Part shown: piece by piece, positions 8,392 to 17,891 of the stretch
Numbering within the stretch: position 1 is the first letter of the stretch
Layout of the letters: the number at the start of each line of letters is the position of its first letter
NCBI GenBank assembly: GCA_002406015.1
Contig: DHMX01000009.1
Location: forward strand, 1-52,581
Source: Lachnospiraceae bacterium UBA4631
GTDB lineage: Bacteria; Bacillota; Clostridia; Lachnospirales; Lachnospiraceae
DNA length: 52,581 bases
Reading direction: 5' to 3'
Program-made: the position numbers and the translations under genes
The notes under the pieces: model-generated
Database searches by the model: none
What the model was told of the DNA's origin: nothing
The model's input: the letters and a program-made list of their open reading frames with translations, nothing else

Positions 8392-11300
8392 ATGCAGAAC
8401 CTACATCACACAGAAGCAGAGCATTGCCAGATTGGTATGTATGACTCAAGCTTCGAACACGATAACTGCGGTATTGGAGCCGTAGTAAATATCAAGGGTA
8501 TTAAGACCCATGGAACCGTAGATAATGCTCTGAAGATTGTTGAGAATCTGGAGCATAGAGCCGGCAAGGATGCAGAAGGAAAGACAGGTGACGGTGTTGG
8601 TATCCTGCTGCAAATATCGCATAAGTTTTTCAAGAAGTCCGTAGAAGCACTGGGCATTGAACTTGGAGAGGAACGCGATTACGGCATAGGAATGTTCTTC
8701 TTTCCACAGGATGAAATGAAGAGAAACCAAGCAAAGAAAATGTTTGAAATCATTGTGGAAAAGGAAGGAATGGAATTTCTGGGCTGGAGAACTGTGCCGA
8801 CAGACCCTTCTATATTAGGTAGTAAAGCATTGGATGTTATGCCATGCATTGAACAGGGCTTTGTAAAAAGACCGGAGGATGTGAAGAAGGGCTTGGATTT
8901 TGACCGTAAGCTGTTTATTGTACGACGGGTATTTGAACAGTCAAATGATAATACCTATGTGGTATCATTATCCAGCCGGACCATCGTATATAAGGGTATG
9001 TTCTTAGTAGGCGAGCTTCGGTTGTTCTTCCATGATTTGCAGGATGTTAATTACGAGTCTGCAATTGCACTGGTACATTCAAGATTCTCTACAAATACAA
9101 CACCAAGCTGGTTGCGGGCACATCCATATCGGTTTATGGTGCATAACGGAGAGATTAATACCATTCGCGGAAATGCTGACCGTATGCTGGCAAGAGAAGA
9201 AACCATGGAATCCGATTACTTTAAGGGCGAAATGCATAAAATTACTCCGGTGGTTGACCCGGATGGTTCCGATTCCGCCAGATTAGATAATACACTGGAA
9301 TTTCTGGTAATGAGCGGTATGGATTTACCGTTAGCGGTCATGATGACGATTCCGGAGCCTTGGGAGAATAATCGGTATATATCACAGGCAAAAAGGGATT
9401 TCTATCAGTATTATGCAACCATGATGGAGCCTTGGGACGGACCGGCATCCATTCTGTTTACCGATGGTGATTATATGGGAGCCGTTCTGGATAGAAACGG
9501 ATTACGGCCATCCAGATATTATATAACAACAGATGACTATATGATTTTGTCTTCCGAGGTTGGTGTTCTGGATATTCCGGCAGAGAAAATTCTGGTAAAA
9601 GACAGACTGCGTCCGGGCAAGATGCTTCTGGTAGATACCGTAAACGGAAAACTGATAGCAGATGATGAGCTGAAAGAAAAGTATGCACATCGTCAGCCGT
9701 ATGGAGAATGGCTGGACAGCAATTTGGTTACCCTGCATTCCCTGAATATACCAAATAAGAAGCCGGAGGAGTATACACCGGAGGAACGGGCAAGATTGCA
9801 GAAGGCATTTGGCTATAGCTACGAGGATTTGAAGAATCAGATTCTGCCGATGGCAAAGAACGGTACAGAGTCCATTCAGGCTATGGGTATTGATACGCCA
9901 CTGGCAGTTCTTTCCGAAAAGCATCAGCCATTATTTAACTATTTTAAGCAGTTATTTGCACAGGTAACAAATCCGCCAATCGATGCAATCCGGGAAGAGA
10001 TTGTAACCTCCACTTCCGTATATATTGGTAAGGAAGGAAATCTTTTAGAGGAAAAGCCGGAGAATTGCCATGTATTAAAGATTCATAATCCGATTTTAAC
10101 GAATACGGATTTGATGAAGATTAAGAACATGAATGTTCCGGGATTAAAGGTTGGCGTTATTCCAATCACATATTATAAGAATACATCCTTGGAAAAGGCA
10201 GTAGACAGGCTGTTCGTAGAAGCAGACCGGTTATATCGGGATGGAGTAAATATTATTATATTGTCAGACCGGGGTGTGGACGAAAATCGTGTTCCGATTC
10301 CGTCATTGCTGGCAGTATCCGCAATGCAGCAGCATCTGGTTAATACCAAGAAGCGTACCTCTGTTGCGATGATTCTGGAAAGTGCAGAGCCAAGACAGGT
10401 ACATCATTTTGCCACCCTGTTGGGCTTTGGTGCATCTGCAATCAATCCATATCTGGCACAGGAAAGTATTAAAGAATTAATTGATAATAATATGCTGGAT
10501 AAAGATTATTATGCAGCCGTAGAGGATTATAATTCAGCAATTATCCATGGAATTGTAAAGATTGCATCAAAGATGGGTATATCTACCATTCAATCCTACC
10601 AAGGTTCTAAGATATTTGAAGCAATTGGTCTGGATGAAGAGGTTATTAATAAGTATTTTACCAATACCGTTAGCCGAATCGGTGGTATTGGACTAAAGGA
10701 TATTGAGAATACCGTAGACTTCCTGCATTCCTCAGCCTTTGACCCGTTGGGACTTGCAGTTAATACCAGTCTGGAGAGTGCAGGTTCTCACAAGTTCCGC
10801 AGTGGCAAGGAGGAGCATTTATATAACCCACAGACCATCCATTTGCTGCAGGAGGCAACCCGGACCGGAAACTATGAGACCTTCAAGCAGTATACCGCAT
10901 TGGTAAATGATGAAACAAAGCCAAAGAATCTTCGCGGTCTGATGGAGTTTAACTATCCGGAAAAGGGAATTGATATAAAAGAAGTAGAATCCGTAGATTC
11001 TATAGTAAAGCGGTTTAAGACCGGTGCAATGTCATATGGCTCTATTTCACAGGAGGCACATGAAACGCTGGCAATTGCAATGAATATGCTGGGCGGTAAA
11101 TCCAATAGCGGTGAGGGCGGTGAAGATATTTCACGACTGACCGTTGGAGCAGACGGAAAAAATCGGTGTTCTGCAATTAAGCAGGTGGCTTCCGGTAGAT
11201 TTGGTGTTACATCAAGGTATCTGGTAAGTGCAAAGGAAATTCAGATTAAAATGGCACAGGGAGCAAAACCGGGAGAAGGCGGACATTTACCGGGTGCAAA

Positions 11301-12942
11301 GGTATATCCATGGATAGCCAAAACCCGTATGTCAACTCCGGGTGTGAGTCTGATTTCACCACCGCCGCATCATGATATTTATTCGATTGAGGATTTGGCA
11401 CAGTTGATTTATGACTGTAAAAATTCCAACAAGGATGCGAGAATTTCGGTTAAGCTGGTATCAGAAGCAGGAATCGGAACAGTTGCTGCCGGTGTGGCAA
11501 AAGCAGGAGCACAGGTAATTCTGGTATCCGGTTATGATGGAGGAACCGGTGCAGCACCGGGCAATTCCATTCAGAATGCAGGTCTTCCTTGGGAATTGGG
11601 CTTGGCAGAGACACATCAGACCTTGATTATGAATGATTTGAGAAATAAGGTCATTCTGGAAACCGACGGTAAGCTGATGAGCGGACGTGATGTTGCAATT
11701 GCTGCTATGCTGGGTGCAGAGGAATTTGGATTTGCCACCGCACCGTTGGTAACCATGGGCTGTGTTATGATGCGGGTATGTAATCTGGATACCTGTCCGG
11801 TTGGTGTGGCTACCCAGAATCCGGAATTACGGAAACGGTTCAAGGGCAAGCCGGAATACGTTGTAAACTTTATGCGGTTTGTAGCTCAGGAATTGCGAGA
11901 ATACATGGCAAAGCTGGGTGTACGGACAGTGGATGAGCTGGTAGGACGTACCGACCTGTTAAAGGCTGGTGTGCTGGCTGGTGAACGGAATGTAGATTTG
12001 TCCAGAATCTTGAATAATCCATTCTTTGACAGCGAACAGAATAAGGTGGTATACGGTAAGAAGCATGTATATGACTTTGAACTGGAAAAGACGGTAGACG
12101 AGCGGATTCTGGTTAAGAAGCTGATGAGTGCCTTAGAGAAGGGACAAAAGAAGAGTATTGAGATAGATGTTGGAAATACAGACCGTTCAGTCGGTACGAT
12201 TTTCGGCTCCTATGTAACGAAGCTCTATCCGGATGGCTTGGAAGAGGATACCTACACCATCCACTGTAACGGCAGCGGCGGACAAAGCTTTGGTGCATTT
12301 GTTCCGAAGGGTGTAACGCTGGAATTAACCGGTGACAGCAATGACTACTTTGGTAAGGGCTTATCCGGCGGTAAGTTGATTGTATATCCGCCAAAGGCTG
12401 TTAATTACAAGCATGAAGAAAATATCATTATCGGTAATGTGGCATTGTACGGTGCGACCAGTGGTAAAGCATTTATCAACGGTGTGGCAGGAGAACGGTT
12501 TGCGGTTCGTAATTCGGGAGCTATTGCGGTTGTAGAAGGTGTTGGCGACCATGGCTGTGAATATATGACGGGCGGACGTGTCGTAGTATTAGGACAGACC
12601 GGAAAGAACTTTGCAGCCGGTATGAGCGGCGGTGTTGCCTATGTATTGGATATGGAAAGTGACCTATACATGAAGCTGAATAAGTCACTCGTTGCAATCG
12701 AAACCGTCAGCAATAAGTATGATGTTATGGAATTAAACGAACTGATTAAAGAGCATGTAGCATATACCAATTCTGCAATTGGAAAAGAAATTATGGAGAA
12801 TTTTGGTGACTATCTGCCGAAGTTCAAAAAGATTGTTCCTCATGATTACAAGCGTATGATGAATATGATTGTGCAGATGGAGGAAAAAGGATTAAGCAGC
12901 GAACAGGCACAGATTGAAGCATTTTATGCTATGAAGCGATAG
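8392..12942 (+). CDS. gltB: Glutamate synthase large subunit
   Basis: A 1516-residue GOGAT alpha subunit. The N-terminal class II glutamine amidotransferase domain has its likely catalytic Cys at C26 in HDNCGIGA, so the first 25 residues are probably removed as a propeptide. The central FMN-binding synthase domain follows, with [3Fe-4S] cysteines C1124, C1130 and C1135 (GCVMMRVCNLDTCPVG). The C-terminal GXGXG beta-helix domain spans about 1250-1490. Together with GltD it converts 2-oxoglutarate and glutamine to two glutamates using reduced pyridine nucleotide. AAAGGACG precedes the ATG. GltD starts 12 bases downstream. Confidence 0.97.
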   Translation: MQNLHHTEAEHCQIGMYDSSFEHDNCGIGAVVNIKGIKTHGTVDNALKIVENLEHRAGKDAEGKTGDGVGILLQISHKFFKKSVEALGIELGEERDYGIGMFFFPQDEMKRNQAKKMFEIIVEKEGMEFLGWRTVPTDPSILGSKALDVMPCIEQGFVKRPEDVKKGLDFDRKLFIVRRVFEQSNDNTYVVSLSSRTIVYKGMFLVGELRLFFHDLQDVNYESAIALVHSRFSTNTTPSWLRAHPYRFMVHNGEINTIRGNADRMLAREETMESDYFKGEMHKITPVVDPDGSDSARLDNTLEFLVMSGMDLPLAVMMTIPEPWENNRYISQAKRDFYQYYATMMEPWDGPASILFTDGDYMGAVLDRNGLRPSRYYITTDDYMILSSEVGVLDIPAEKILVKDRLRPGKMLLVDTVNGKLIADDELKEKYAHRQPYGEWLDSNLVTLHSLNIPNKKPEEYTPEERARLQKAFGYSYEDLKNQILPMAKNGTESIQAMGIDTPLAVLSEKHQPLFNYFKQLFAQVTNPPIDAIREEIVTSTSVYIGKEGNLLEEKPENCHVLKIHNPILTNTDLMKIKNMNVPGLKVGVIPITYYKNTSLEKAVDRLFVEADRLYRDGVNIIILSDRGVDENRVPIPSLLAVSAMQQHLVNTKKRTSVAMILESAEPRQVHHFATLLGFGASAINPYLAQESIKELIDNNMLDKDYYAAVEDYNSAIIHGIVKIASKMGISTIQSYQGSKIFEAIGLDEEVINKYFTNTVSRIGGIGLKDIENTVDFLHSSAFDPLGLAVNTSLESAGSHKFRSGKEEHLYNPQTIHLLQEATRTGNYETFKQYTALVNDETKPKNLRGLMEFNYPEKGIDIKEVESVDSIVKRFKTGAMSYGSISQEAHETLAIAMNMLGGKSNSGEGGEDISRLTVGADGKNRCSAIKQVASGRFGVTSRYLVSAKEIQIKMAQGAKPGEGGHLPGAKVYPWIAKTRMSTPGVSLISPPPHHDIYSIEDLAQLIYDCKNSNKDARISVKLVSEAGIGTVAAGVAKAGAQVILVSGYDGGTGAAPGNSIQNAGLPWELGLAETHQTLIMNDLRNKVILETDGKLMSGRDVAIAAMLGAEEFGFATAPLVTMGCVMMRVCNLDTCPVGVATQNPELRKRFKGKPEYVVNFMRFVAQELREYMAKLGVRTVDELVGRTDLLKAGVLAGERNVDLSRILNNPFFDSEQNKVVYGKKHVYDFELEKTVDERILVKKLMSALEKGQKKSIEIDVGNTDRSVGTIFGSYVTKLYPDGLEEDTYTIHCNGSGGQSFGAFVPKGVTLELTGDSNDYFGKGLSGGKLIVYPPKAVNYKHEENIIIGNVALYGATSGKAFINGVAGERFAVRNSGAIAVVEGVGDHGCEYMTGGRVVVLGQTGKNFAAGMSGGVAYVLDMESDLYMKLNKSLVAIETVSNKYDVMELNELIKEHVAYTNSAIGKEIMENFGDYLPKFKKIVPHDYKRMMNMIVQMEEKGLSSEQAQIEAFYAMKR

Positions 12943-12954
12943 GAGGGAATTGGA

Positions 12955-14475
12955 ATGGGTAAACCAACAGGATTTTTAGATTATGCAAGAGTGACAAGCG
13001 ATGAGACCGGTCCAAAGCAGAGAATCAAGAATTTTAATGAATTCCATACTCCATTGCCTCTGGAAGCACAGCGGACACAGGCTGCAAGATGTATGGATTG
13101 CGGTGTGCCGTTTTGCCAATCCGGTATGCTGATTCATGGAATGGCTTCCGGCTGTCCGTTAAATAATCTGATACCGGAGTGGAATGATTTGTTATATAAC
13201 GGAAACATGGAACAGGCATATCATCGTCTGCATAAAACCAATTGCTTTCCGGAATTTACATCCAGAGTATGTCCGTCACCATGTGAAGCGGCATGTACCT
13301 GTAATCTGAACGGTCTTCCGGTTAGTATCAAGGAAAATGAAAGAAGTATTATTGAATACGCATATTCACATGGATATGCGGCTCCAAATCCGCCACAGGT
13401 TCGCACCGGAAAGAAAATTGCCATCATTGGCTCCGGACCTTCCGGACTGGCAGCAGCAGACCAATTAAACGGACGTGGACATTCGGTGACTGTTTTTGAA
13501 CGGAGTGACAGAATCGGTGGTTTGTTGATGTACGGAATCCCGAACATGAAAATCGAAAAGAAAATTATTGACCGAAAGGTAGAAGTATTGAAGGCAGAGG
13601 GTGTTACCTTTGTGACAAATGCAAATGTAGGAGCAACTCCAAAGATGGTGGCAGGAACCCAGATGCAGGCAATTAAGGTTGAGGATTTGTTAAAGGATTA
13701 CGATAGAGTGATTCTGGCGTGCGGAGCATCAAATCCAAGAGACATCAAAGCACCCGGACGAGAAGGAGACGGCATTTATTTTGCAGTTGATTTCCTGAAG
13801 GCAACCACCAAGAGTCTGTTGGATTCCGGATTTAAGGATAATCAATATATCTCAACGAAGGATAAAAAGGTTCTGGTAATCGGTGGCGGAGATACCGGTA
13901 ACGATTGTGTAGGAACATCAATTCGGTTGGGAGCTGTGGCTGTAACCCAGTTGGAAATGATGCCAAAACCACCGGTAGAACGGGCAGAGGATAATCAATG
14001 GCCGGAGTGGCCGAAGGTTCTGAAAACCGATTACGGTCAGGAGGAAGCCATTGCCGTTTTTGGACAGGACCCAAGAATTTACCAGACCACAGTAAAAGAA
14101 TTTATCAGAGATAAAAGCGGTAAATTAATAAAAGCAAAATGCGTGATGCTGGACTGGAAGAAGGATGAAGCAACCGGACGCATGAATATGACAGAGGTTC
14201 CGGGCAGCGAATACGAAATAGAATGTGACATAGTATTGATTGCAGCCGGTTTCTTAGGCTCGCAGGAATATGTTACAAAAGCATTCAAGGTAGATACCGA
14301 TGCCAGAAGCAACGTAAAAACGGAACCGGGTCAATATGCAACCAATGTAGACCGCGTATTTGTAACAGGCGATATGCACCGAGGACAATCCCTTGTAGTA
14401 TGGGCAATCCGCGAAGGCAGAGAAGTAGCAAAAGCAGTAGACATCAGCCTCATGGGCTACACAAACTTGCAGTAA
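12955..14475 (+). CDS. gltD: Glutamate synthase small subunit
   Basis: A 506-residue GOGAT beta subunit. N-terminal cysteines C46, C49, C54 and C67, with a second group at about 106-116, supply iron-sulfur clusters. An FAD-binding GSGPSG motif lies near residue 160 and a second nucleotide-binding motif (VIGGGDTGNDC) near 307. It oxidises NAD(P)H and passes electrons to GltB. Spacing to gltB is 12 bases with a GGAGG ribosome site, so they form one operon. NfnB at 48966-50354 is a paralogue with the same domain plan. A very long hairpin follows the stop. Confidence 0.96.
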   Translation: MGKPTGFLDYARVTSDETGPKQRIKNFNEFHTPLPLEAQRTQAARCMDCGVPFCQSGMLIHGMASGCPLNNLIPEWNDLLYNGNMEQAYHRLHKTNCFPEFTSRVCPSPCEAACTCNLNGLPVSIKENERSIIEYAYSHGYAAPNPPQVRTGKKIAIIGSGPSGLAAADQLNGRGHSVTVFERSDRIGGLLMYGIPNMKIEKKIIDRKVEVLKAEGVTFVTNANVGATPKMVAGTQMQAIKVEDLLKDYDRVILACGASNPRDIKAPGREGDGIYFAVDFLKATTKSLLDSGFKDNQYISTKDKKVLVIGGGDTGNDCVGTSIRLGAVAVTQLEMMPKPPVERAEDNQWPEWPKVLKTDYGQEEAIAVFGQDPRIYQTTVKEFIRDKSGKLIKAKCVMLDWKKDEATGRMNMTEVPGSEYEIECDIVLIAAGFLGSQEYVTKAFKVDTDARSNVKTEPGQYATNVDRVFVTGDMHRGQSLVVWAIREGREVAKAVDISLMGYTNLQ

Positions 14476-14489
14476 GCACTGAGACCTGC

Positions 14490-14551
14490 CAACAAGTAGA
14501 AAGAACGCAGATTTGAGTTTACTCAAATATCTGCGTTCTTTCTACTTGTTG
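14490..14551. terminator. Long hairpin at the end of gltBD
   Basis: The left arm 14490-14518 pairs with the right arm 14521-14551: 23 perfect base pairs, a two-base bulge, six more pairs and a TT loop. There is no strong T run after it. It is far longer than an ordinary intrinsic terminator, reads the same in either direction, and abuts the 71-bp repeat array. Confidence 0.7.
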
Positions 14552-14816
14552 ATAGGGCGAAAGCCCGTGACCGAGCCGTCAGGCGAGGTGCGGGTCTCAA
14601 TGCGTAAGAGCGGGCATGCTGTGGATAGCGAGAGCCCGTGACCGAGCCGTCAGGCGAGGTGCGGGTCTCAATGCATGAGAGCGGGCATGCTGTTGATAGC
14701 GAAAGCCCGTGACCGGGTCGTCAGGCGAGGTGCGGGTCTCAATGCATGAGAGCAGGCGTGCTGTGGATAGCGAAAGCCCGTGACCGAGCCGTCAGGCGAG
14801 GTGCGAGTCTCAATGC
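14551..14816. repeat. GC-rich tandem repeat, 71-bp unit, 3.7 copies
   Basis: Copies begin at 14551 (73 bp), 14624 (71), 14695 (71) and 14766 (51, partial). They differ at only a few positions. Each contains a core that can fold as CCCG, ACC, GCC, a GTCA loop, then GGC, GGT, CGGG, with opposed GA bases inside the stem. The first copy also has GGGC-GAAA-GCCC. The array fills the space between convergent gltD and the coat-like gene, ending four bases from that gene's stop. It is clearly more GC-rich than its surroundings. No coding capacity was recognised in it. Confidence 0.9.
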
Positions 14817-14819
14817 TTA

Positions 14820-15062
14820 TTAACTAAACAAACTCCTTACGTGACTGACCTCTTCATCCGTTGCCTTTGCGGCAGGAACATAGTACTGTTTTTCTCTTGC
14901 GATTGTATAAATCTGCTCCTGACTCATTTCAGCAGCATTTCGAAACTGCTTTAAAGTCTGTTTTAATTCCTGATTCTCTGTTTGCGGAATCATATCTGCA
15001 TACATCTTTAATTCTGAATTGATACCGGTCAGGGTATCAGCTACCATAGTTTTTTCTTCCAT
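14820..15062 (-). CDS. CotF-like spore coat protein
   Basis: An 80-residue helical protein resembling the CotF/ferritin-like coat proteins of Clostridia. Recognisable stretches are the LKMYADMIPQTENQELKQTL helix and the EQIYTIAREKQYY-VPA segment, with Gln, Tyr and Ala enrichment. Such proteins are thought to join the spore coat, and structural detail is scarce. It lies 50 bases downstream of a second coat-like gene on the same strand, probably one transcript. AGGAGG sits seven bases before its ATG. It is convergent with gltD across the repeat array. Confidence 0.8.
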   Translation of the reverse strand: MEEKTMVADTLTGINSELKMYADMIPQTENQELKQTLKQFRNAAEMSQEQIYTIAREKQYYVPAAKATDEEVSHVRSLFS

Positions 15063-15112
15063 GGAATAGCCTCCTAGTATTTAATATAGTGATTGTGCGA
15101 TGGATAAATGGG

Positions 15113-15298
15113 TTACTGTAAGAATTTCATAAGTGCCTGCTTGTTGTCCATAGAAGATGTAACGGCATCCTCAAAGAAAGACTTAACCTGTGGGTCGGTT
15201 GCTTCTTCTGCATAGGATTGCATCTTGCAATGGCTGGTTTCATAGCCGCCAATCAGGTGACGAAGATTCTGTAATTCCAGTTCTGATAATTGACTCAT
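15113..15298 (-). CDS. Small coat-associated protein, CotF-like N-terminal half
   Basis: A 61-residue protein with an LRHLIGGYETSHCKMQSYAEEA segment followed by a second helix (VKSFFEDAVTSS to KQALMKFLQ). Similar short proteins accompany CotF-like genes in sporulating Clostridia. The pair may be separate pieces of a four-helix ferritin-like unit. GGAGG is well placed before the start. Function in the spore coat is inferred from similarity and neighbour. Confidence 0.75.
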   Translation of the reverse strand: MSQLSELELQNLRHLIGGYETSHCKMQSYAEEATDPQVKSFFEDAVTSSMDNKQALMKFLQ

Positions 15299-15332
15299 AA
15301 TTTCAATTCCTCCTTATAAAAAACTTCAAAAA

Positions 15333-15358
15333 TTAGTATGGAAGAACAGCTCTGTATT
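15333..15358 (-). promoter_or_regulatory. Possible sporulation-sigma promoter of the coat-like genes
   Basis: On the minus strand CATACTAA (15333-15340) resembles the -10 of mother-cell sigma factors (CATAnnnT type). AATA lies about 14 bases upstream where a -35 would be. It sits about 35 bases before the first coat-like start. The match is short and uncertain. Confidence 0.3.
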
Positions 15359-15507
15359 TATTCATAAAATACAATAAATTTGCAATGAAAGACGGAAAAA
15401 CGCAATGAGGGATTTGGTATTTATGGTAAAATGAAGCCATAAATATAAAACGGTTTGGAAAAATAAAGATTTGGGTATCAAAAAGTAAAAAACAAGGAGG
15501 TATTGGG

Positions 15508-17802
15508 ATGACAAGAGAAGAAGCAAAGAAGCTTGTGGAGCAGATGACATTGGAAGAAAAGGCGAGCCTTTGTTCCGGTAAGGATTTTTGGCGGTTAAAG
15601 GCAGTGGAACGTCTGGGTATACCGGAAGTCATGGTATGTGACGGACCAAATGGGCTGCGAAAGCAAAAGGACGGAAGCGATAACGTAAATGACAGCATTG
15701 AGGCTGTATGCTTTCCGGGAGCTTGTGCAGAGGCTGCGTCCTTTAATCGTGATGCCATGCAAAGAGCCGGAGAAGCCATGGGAAATGCCTGTCAGGCAGA
15801 AAATATCAGTATTTTGCTGGGACCGGGTGTTAATATTAAGCGTAGTCCTATTTGCGGAAGAAATTTTGAGTATTATTCCGAGGACCCGTATTTATCAGGA
15901 CAAATTGCAGCGGCACATATAAAAGGAATACAAAGCAAGAATGTGGGAGCATGTATTAAGCATTTTGCCGCAAATAATCAGGAAACAAGACGTATGACAA
16001 TCAGTGCAGAGGTGGATGAACGGACATTAAGGGAGATTTATTTAGCTGCATTTGAGGAGGCAATAAAAGAGGCAAAGCCATGGGCGGTTATGTGTTCCTA
16101 TAACCAGATAAACGGAGTGTTCTCTTCCGAAAATCACTGGTTGTTGACGGATGTTTTGAAGAAGGAATGGGAATATGACGGCTTGGTTGTAACGGATTGG
16201 GGAGCCGTAAATGACCGGGTAGAAGGACTGCGTGCCGGGCTGGATTTGGAAATGCCGGGAAGCGGCGGAACAACAGACAGTAAGCTTGTAGAAGCGGTAA
16301 AAGCCGGACAACTGACGGAGGAGCTGTTAGATGATACCTGTGCCAGAATTGTCAGCACCATTATGACTTATACAGAAAACAAGGAGGAAGGTGCAGTCTG
16401 GAACCGGCAGGAGGACCATAAAATTGCAGTTGAAATTGCAAAGGATTGTATGGTTTTACTGAAAAATGAAGATAACATATTGCCGCTTTCCAAAGAAAAG
16501 TCAGCGGTATTTATCGGAAAATTTGCAGAGAAGCCTAGATTTCAGGGAGGCGGAAGCTCACATGTAAATACAAAGAACTGTTCGACCGTCTTAGAGCAGG
16601 TGAAAGCCATGGAACAGGTAATGTATGTTTCCGGTTTTGATACGAAGGATGCAGTGACCGCCGAGGAAGAGCAATTGGAAAAGCAAAGATTCCATGATGC
16701 ATTGGCAGCGGCAAAGCAGGCAGAGATAGCGGTAATTTTTGCAGGACTTCCGGATACCTATGAATCCGAGGCATTTGACCGTAAGCATATGCGGCTGCCG
16801 GAGATTCAGAATCAATTGATTCAGGCGGTTTCTGAGATTCAGCCTAATACAGTTGTGGTTTTGCAAAACGGTTCACCGGTGGAAATGCCATGGATTCATA
16901 ATGTTAAGGCTGTTCTGGAGGCTTATCTCGGTGGAGAAGGGGTTGGAGAAGCTATCGTTGCAACCTTGTTTGGAGAAAGCAATCCTTCCGGTAAGCTGCC
17001 GGAGACATTTCCTTTGAAATTGTCAGATAACCCATCATTTTTGAATTTTCCGGGCGGAACGGAGAAGGTAGAATATAAGGAAGGTATTTTTGTGGGATAC
17101 CGTTATTATGATAAGAAAGAAATGCCGGTTCTGTTCCCGTTTGGACATGGATTGAGTTATACGACCTTTGCTTATACAGACATGAAGGTAGATAAGCAGG
17201 AAGCAATGGATGAAGAAACCGTAACGGTATCTGTAACCGTTCAAAATACAGGTGATTGCTTTGGAAAAGAAGTTGTGCAGTTATATGTTCAGGATGTTGA
17301 GAGCCGGGTTGCTCGTCCGGTAAAAGAATTAAAGGGCTTTGAAAAGGTTGGATTAGAGCCGGGAGAAAGCAAAACGGTTTCATTTACATTAGGAAAGCGG
17401 GCATGGGCATATTATGATGTGGAGGCACAAGGCTGGTACACAGAGGAAGGATATTTCAGACTTCTGGCAGGCTCCTCCTCTCAGGATATACGGTTGCAGC
17501 AGGAAGTATATATTAAACCGGTACAAAAGGTAAGGCACACATATACCATGAACACCCTGTTAGGTGATTTATATGGAAATAATGATATAAAAGAAGAGGT
17601 TGCTGCCTTGAAGCAAATGTGTGACAGCTTATTTGATACGCAGGCAGACAATTCGCTTGGAGAAAGCACAGCCGCAATGATGGAAGCACAGACAAGAGAG
17701 ATGCCGCTAAAGAGCCTGCCAAGCTTTTCAGACGGTAAAATATCAAGAGATTATGTTGAACAAATGCTGAAACGCTTAAATCAGGAATCAGTGACGGAAT
17801 AA
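15508..17802 (+). CDS. Glycoside hydrolase family 3 beta-glucosidase
   Basis: A 764-residue cytosolic GH3 enzyme without a signal peptide. The N-terminal TIM-barrel domain includes CDGPNGLRKQ near residue 48, KHFAANNQE near 150 and the nucleophile Asp230 in VVTDWGAV. A GH3 C-terminal alpha/beta sandwich follows (about 310-520), then a fibronectin-III-like domain (about 575-650) and a short helical tail. The family removes terminal beta-D-glucosyl or related residues from oligosaccharides. Substrate cannot be fixed from sequence. AAGGAGG precedes the start. It stands alone, with no transporter or regulator beside it. Confidence 0.93.
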   Translation: MTREEAKKLVEQMTLEEKASLCSGKDFWRLKAVERLGIPEVMVCDGPNGLRKQKDGSDNVNDSIEAVCFPGACAEAASFNRDAMQRAGEAMGNACQAENISILLGPGVNIKRSPICGRNFEYYSEDPYLSGQIAAAHIKGIQSKNVGACIKHFAANNQETRRMTISAEVDERTLREIYLAAFEEAIKEAKPWAVMCSYNQINGVFSSENHWLLTDVLKKEWEYDGLVVTDWGAVNDRVEGLRAGLDLEMPGSGGTTDSKLVEAVKAGQLTEELLDDTCARIVSTIMTYTENKEEGAVWNRQEDHKIAVEIAKDCMVLLKNEDNILPLSKEKSAVFIGKFAEKPRFQGGGSSHVNTKNCSTVLEQVKAMEQVMYVSGFDTKDAVTAEEEQLEKQRFHDALAAAKQAEIAVIFAGLPDTYESEAFDRKHMRLPEIQNQLIQAVSEIQPNTVVVLQNGSPVEMPWIHNVKAVLEAYLGGEGVGEAIVATLFGESNPSGKLPETFPLKLSDNPSFLNFPGGTEKVEYKEGIFVGYRYYDKKEMPVLFPFGHGLSYTTFAYTDMKVDKQEAMDEETVTVSVTVQNTGDCFGKEVVQLYVQDVESRVARPVKELKGFEKVGLEPGESKTVSFTLGKRAWAYYDVEAQGWYTEEGYFRLLAGSSSQDIRLQQEVYIKPVQKVRHTYTMNTLLGDLYGNNDIKEEVAALKQMCDSLFDTQADNSLGESTAAMMEAQTREMPLKSLPSFSDGKISRDYVEQMLKRLNQESVTE

Positions 17803-17833
17803 CAAGCTTGGATAATAAAGCCGGATAACAAAA

Positions 17834-17869
17834 GGGAGCATCACGTAACAGAAAATAAGTGATGCTCCC
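17834..17869. terminator. Terminator between GH3 and the phosphofructokinase gene
   Basis: GGGAGCATCAC (17834-17844) and GTGATGCTCCC (17859-17869) form an 11-bp stem. On the minus strand a TTTTGTTAT tail follows, so it best serves the phosphofructokinase gene. It may also stop GH3 transcription. Confidence 0.75.
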
Positions 17870-17891
17870 ACTGAAGTTTAAAATCGAAAAA

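Noticed and set aside
9502..9924. Minus-strand frame within gltB
   Set aside because: Antisense shadow of a conserved gene, with no ribosome site or family match.
14551..14816. CRISPR array
   Set aside because: Units are contiguous and nearly identical over their whole 71 bp; there are no unique spacers and no cas genes nearby.
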